NCBI GenBank assembly: GCA_937881255.1
Contig: CALGFH010000079.1
Coordinates: 1 to 14,789 of the forward strand
DNA length: 14,789 nt
Reading direction: 5' to 3'
Source: an uncultured Actinomycetes bacterium
GTDB taxonomy: Bacteria > Actinomycetota > CALGFH01
Positions within the stretch are counted from its first letter, which is position 1. Every line of letters begins with the position of its first letter. Below the pieces are notes generated by a model. That model did not search any database and had not been told where the DNA came from. It saw only the letters and a list, made by a program, of their open reading frames with translations. The position numbers were made by a program, and so were the translations under genes. Shown piece by piece: positions 12,301 through 14,789 of the stretch.

Positions 12301-14789
12301 ACACCACTGGGCAGGCCGACCTACGCAGCGCGACCCGCGACTGGCTCATCTCGTCGACGGCGGTGGCACCGAGCGTCACGATCCAGGAGCCGGTGGAGAT
12401 GACGCCGCCGTTCGCGGTGCCGGCAATCACCGTGGCGCCGGGCGGGCGACTCACCTTCTCGGGGACCGCGTCGGACGACCAGGGCCTCAAGAACGTCGAG
12501 GTCTCGCTACGCAACACCTCGACGAGGGAGAACCTGGGTAGCGACTGCACCTGGGGCACCAACGTCTCAGCCGGTCAGTGCCGGGTCTCGCCGGTCAACA
12601 TCAGCGGATCCACGTACGACTGGACCTACACGACCCCCTTCGACCTGTCCCCGGGCAGCTACACCTTCACGGTCCGGGCCACCGACGACCTCGACCTGAC
12701 GACGTCGTCGGCTAACCAGGGCCGGCTGACAATCAACGCGCAGATCCCGGGCGACCTGCCCCCCGACACCACAATGAGCTTCACGGCCCCGACCGACGAG
12801 TCGCTGGCGCTGAACTTCACGGGGGCGGCCACTGATGACCGTGGCGTGGAGAGCGTGCGCGTCTCGCTCAGGGACGGCGACACCGGCCGGTACCTGCAAC
12901 CGAACGGCACGATGGCAGCGACCTTCGCCACCCTCAACGCCACGCTCACATCGGCGGGTGCGGCGACCACCAACTGGTCGCTCGGTGTCACGCTTCCGGC
13001 CCAGGGCGACTGGTCCTTCACGGCGATCGCGTACGACACCGCCGGGCAGCAGGACCCCTCGACCTCCGGAGCCACGGGGAGCTACCGGGTCTACCCGAAC
13101 GACGGTCCCCCGGCCTTGTCGGACACGCTGGGCGAGCCGGACAGCGGCGCGTCGTTCTCCGAGGGCAGGATCGTCGTCACCGGACGCGCGGAGGACGCCC
13201 CCGACGCCAACGCGAGCATCGCTCGCGTCGAGGTCGCGGTCGTGAACTCCTCCGGCCAGTACATGAGCTCTTCCGGCACGTTCACCAGCACGAACCCGAG
13301 CTTCCGGACAGCGTTCCTCAACAGCCCGGGAAGCGCCGGGTCGAACTACTCGTACACCACGCCGGTCATCCCGGCCGGGACGTACAGCGTCATCGTGCGG
13401 CCGGTCGACGTCCGCGACCAGATCGGCGAGGCACGCACCGCCACGGGTGTGACGGTCACGCAGCCGGCGAACACCCCGCCGGTGGCCAGCTTCACCTACT
13501 CCTGCGACAAGAACGTGTGCGTGTTCGACGGCCGTGGCTCCACGGACGAGAACGCGAACTCCCTCACGTACTCGTGGAACTTCGGGACGCAGGGGACGGC
13601 GACCGGTCCGCTGCCCACGAAGACCTTCACCGCGCCGGGCACCTTCGCCGTGACCCTGACGGTGCGGGACGAGTGGTCGGTCACGAACACGTCGGCAGCG
13701 CAGAACGTGACGATCGCCGAGCCCACAGGCAACAGCGCCCCGGTGCCGACGTTCGTCCGGAGCTGCACCGGCCTGACCTGCTCGGTGAACAGCCAGGGCA
13801 CCGCCGACCCCAACACGGGTGACGTCATCACCTACTCGTGGAACTGGGGCGACGGGACGGCGCTGAGCACCGGCGCCTCGCCGGCGGCGCACGTCTATGC
13901 CGCCGCTGGGAACTACACGATCACTCTCACGACCACGGACGGCTGGGGCAGGGCCGCCTCGACCACCCGCGACGTGTCGCTCAGCGAGCCGGCCGGGAAC
14001 ACCGCACCGACCGCGACGTTCACTGCCAGCTGCGCTTCGTTCACGGTCTGCCAGACGAACAGCGCTGGCACGGCGGACGCTGAGGGTGATGCGATCCGCT
14101 ACTCGTGGAACTGGGGTGACCTCACCGCGGTGAGCACCTCCGCGAACCCGTCACACACCTACTCGGGGCCTGGCACGTACACGATCGTCCTGACGGTCAC
14201 CGACGTGTGGGGCAGGTCGAGTACGGCTAGCCGCGACGTGACCATCACCGAGCCGGCCAGCAACAATCCGCCGACCGCGGTCACCGCCTCCGTCACCTGC
14301 AGCACGCTGACGACCTGTGCCCTGAGCGCCACCGGTAGCAGTGACCCCGACAGCGCCACCGGCGACGGCATCCGGAATTACCTGTGGAAGTGGGGGGACG
14401 GCACGCCGGACACGCTCGGCACGTCGGCCAGCCAGTCCCACGTCTTCCCGGTCGCCGGCACCTACACGGTCACGCTGACGGTGATCGACAAGTGGGGCAG
14501 GAGCAGCGCGCCGGTCACGGCGACGGCCACGACCCAGCCCGAGCCGGCCGGCAACAACCCGCCGACCGCCACGTTCACCGCCAGCTGCAACGTGCGGACC
14601 TGCGCGGTGAACAGCACCGGCACCAGCGACACCGACGGCGGCATCCGAAGCTACTCGTGGAACTGGGATGACGGCACGGCGCTCAGCTCCGGCGCGTCGC
14701 CCTCCGCCCACGTCTACGCCGCAGCCGGCACCTACACCATCACCCTGGTCGTCACGGACAACTGGGGGCGGACGACCACCGTCACCCGT
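9360..14789 (+). CDS. Giant secreted PKD/beta-propeller/Ig-like surface protein (3' end outside window)
   Basis: An open frame of 1810 codons without a stop to the right edge. The ATG follows a G-rich ribosome site and begins a signal peptide (VVGLVLRTLIVALGLSVL, cleavage near AAAA at 29-32). Approximate domains are: beta-rich N-terminal domain 33-245; PKD 246-328; beta-propeller 334-761 with blades such as RVFIAGGFTSL, KLFVAGDFNTVGG, TLYVGGRFSRING, VAVYVGGHFGF and GLFVGGDGQYKGG; about five Ig-like repeats 766-1370; five PKD modules from 1371 to the edge, each with a Cys pair and a YSWNWGDG-type motif. Such proteins act outside the cell in adhesion, matrix or glycan binding. No enzymatic site was recognised. 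Sampled GC is lower than in most neighbours. Any C-terminal anchor lies outside the window. Confidence 0.92.
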   Translation, partial: MRARKNVVGLVLRTLIVALGLSVLTVTPAAAADVISFRASAQSAATQTTHRVTIPTTVRETDALLLFVTGNRANPVAATPTGWTRVGSRLDTDTETILYSKVAAANDAGRSQAVVFTASTKATLTLLAYDGTAADPIGTFASAAETVTRTTHTTPGASVSTAGSWVVSYWADKSSATTGWTLPAGQTQRSSSVGIGDGRITSVASDQNGPAPVGASPPRTATASASSGKATMWTVVLVPDPDTGPNVAPVASFTATCPQLTCTLDASASTDTAPGTIASYAWNFGDGSTGTGVTTTHTYASAGPRTVTLTVTDNQGLGSAPTTRTVNPTAPPATSLGHNRLVPDKPRTNTPRISSGEIWDIEVVPQLNRVFIAGGFTSLANTVAPTTTINQPYLASYNLNTGLIDTNFRPTFGGGSVRAVEATPDGTKLFVAGDFNTVGGVARQKVASLNLTTGAPISTFDFTRSTNNPATALAATNSTLYVGGRFSRINGQLRTGLAAVNTASGAVDMSFDNQLSGGIGVNGQLGVPQLKLTHDQSKLLVVHTGRQIDGQDRYGMGIIDTSSKELLPWRSRLWDDNLARVGGVTRIYGGDIAPDDSYFVVTSGSGGDLPPISDTAVAYPLTDASLTDSDVQPRWISRHFDSIYSVAITEVAVYVGGHFGFIESPTSDDPWPGLDNVGYGTGQGLAGYGLGDQVVRRDHLAAISPTTGKALEWYSISNSFEGDKAMEATPRGLFVGGDGQYKGGVQTGRVGFYDFNSVPFPAPAPDTTITAPIEGRVVANNAPFEITGTARVATGTVGRVQVQIQDRDSRQYLQDNGTAFTTTFGATNSLNATLDPGSGTTRTWRISATIATNRNLRVMAQAFTAPTGGTGDTTKATKMIESFSTEDQTPTTSINGPSGSVVASTTFTMTGTANDDKGVNSLSFWFRDEQNRYLQNDGTVDDIFNTFRGTPDVIGATSATWSYEVTLPHEGTWRGSATATDTTGQADLRSATRDWLISSTAVAPSVTIQEPVEMTPPFAVPAITVAPGGRLTFSGTASDDQGLKNVEVSLRNTSTRENLGSDCTWGTNVSAGQCRVSPVNISGSTYDWTYTTPFDLSPGSYTFTVRATDDLDLTTSSANQGRLTINAQIPGDLPPDTTMSFTAPTDESLALNFTGAATDDRGVESVRVSLRDGDTGRYLQPNGTMAATFATLNATLTSAGAATTNWSLGVTLPAQGDWSFTAIAYDTAGQQDPSTSGATGSYRVYPNDGPPALSDTLGEPDSGASFSEGRIVVTGRAEDAPDANASIARVEVAVVNSSGQYMSSSGTFTSTNPSFRTAFLNSPGSAGSNYSYTTPVIPAGTYSVIVRPVDVRDQIGEARTATGVTVTQPANTPPVASFTYSCDKNVCVFDGRGSTDENANSLTYSWNFGTQGTATGPLPTKTFTAPGTFAVTLTVRDEWSVTNTSAAQNVTIAEPTGNSAPVPTFVRSCTGLTCSVNSQGTADPNTGDVITYSWNWGDGTALSTGASPAAHVYAAAGNYTITLTTTDGWGRAASTTRDVSLSEPAGNTAPTATFTASCASFTVCQTNSAGTADAEGDAIRYSWNWGDLTAVSTSANPSHTYSGPGTYTIVLTVTDVWGRSSTASRDVTITEPASNNPPTAVTASVTCSTLTTCALSATGSSDPDSATGDGIRNYLWKWGDGTPDTLGTSASQSHVFPVAGTYTVTLTVIDKWGRSSAPVTATATTQPEPAGNNPPTATFTASCNVRTCAVNSTGTSDTDGGIRSYSWNWDDGTALSSGASPSAHVYAAAGTYTITLVVTDNWGRTTTVTR
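11655..13469 (+). repeat. About five Ig-like repeats with a recurring YLQ-x-[DN]GT motif
   Basis: Approximate units begin at 11655, 12027, 12360, 12765 and 13098 (110-135 codons each). Units typically start with a proline-rich strand (DTTITAPIEG, TPTTSINGPSG, DTTMSFTAPTDE) and contain GTAxDDxGVxSVxVxLRD. Four of five carry a version of RQYLQDNGT, RYLQNDGT, RYLQPNGT or QYMSSSGT, followed by an aromatic and threonine-rich segment and a closing strand like WSFTAIAYDTAGQ. The third unit instead has a cysteine pair (SDCTWGTNVSAGQC). Boundaries are estimates from motif spacing. Confidence 0.7.
13470..14789 (+). repeat. Tandem PKD module array, five units to the window edge
   Basis: Units start at 13470, 13731, 13998, 14262 and 14553 (261, 267, 264 and 291 bases, the last cut by the edge). 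The conserved Tyr codon of the YSWNWGDG-type motif recurs at 13569, 13833, 14100, 14379 and 14652. Each unit opens with N-x-[AP]P[PV] and a paired-cysteine segment (SCDKNVC, SCTGLTC, SCASFTVC, TCSTLTTC, SCNVRTC) and closes with GTYTITLTVTD-WGR. An isolated PKD of the same type sits at about 10095-10340. The units are related in protein more than in DNA, so recent duplication is not obvious. Confidence 0.85.

Noticed and set aside
10158..13892. Long minus-strand frames (about 702 and 441 codons) within the surface protein gene
   Set aside because: They are antisense to a continuous plus-strand frame with clear domains and are R/V/D/G-rich without any family signature.

Overview
The window looks like chromosomal DNA from a high-GC actinomycete-type bacterium (Actinomycetota). 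Codons are strongly GC-ending, Shine-Dalgarno sites are purine-rich, GTG starts are used, and the protein families (TSUP exporter, AlkZ-like winged-helix protein, MerR/class III cyclase fusion, EAL protein, PKD/beta-propeller secreted protein) are typical of soil actinobacteria. I cannot assign a genus. There are no tRNA, rRNA, CRISPR or intact insertion-sequence features, and no gene-free stretch longer than 300 bases; the longest is the 261-base divergent region at 9099-9359.

Layout. (1) Positions 1-79 hold the first 26 codons of a leftward gene, probably a membrane protein. (2) Positions 214-3244 are a tight rightward operon: zinc-dependent alcohol/formaldehyde-type dehydrogenase, TSUP anion exporter, AlkZ-like winged-helix protein, with 15- and 10-base gaps and a candidate terminator at 3252-3278. 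(3) Positions 3377-4396 encode a secreted M23 metallopeptidase with an N-terminal coiled coil, preceded by its own candidate promoter/operator. (4) Positions 4400-9098 are a leftward cluster. In transcription order it encodes a secreted SMP-30-like beta-propeller, an EAL c-di-GMP phosphodiesterase, a polytopic membrane protein with a C-terminal winged helix resembling the IS630 transposase DNA-binding domain, and a MerR-type HTH fused to a class III adenylate/guanylate cyclase. Gaps are 54, 86 and 26 bases. (5) From 9360 to the right edge runs one uninterrupted rightward frame of at least 1810 codons. It encodes a secreted multidomain surface protein: signal peptide, beta-rich domain, PKD, beta-propeller, about five Ig-like repeats, then five or more PKD modules. 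It has no stop in the window.

How the genes may work together. The leftward cluster puts a c-di-GMP-degrading domain, a cyclic-nucleotide-producing domain and a membrane protein with a possible DNA-binding tail under what may be one transcript. It is transcribed divergently from a very large secreted adhesin-like gene. Cyclic-nucleotide signalling tied to the cell surface is a reasonable inference but is not shown by sequence. The most unusual items are the membrane protein with the transposase-like winged helix and the predicted hairpins at the start codons of two genes in that cluster. The large surface-protein gene also has visibly lower GC than its neighbours.
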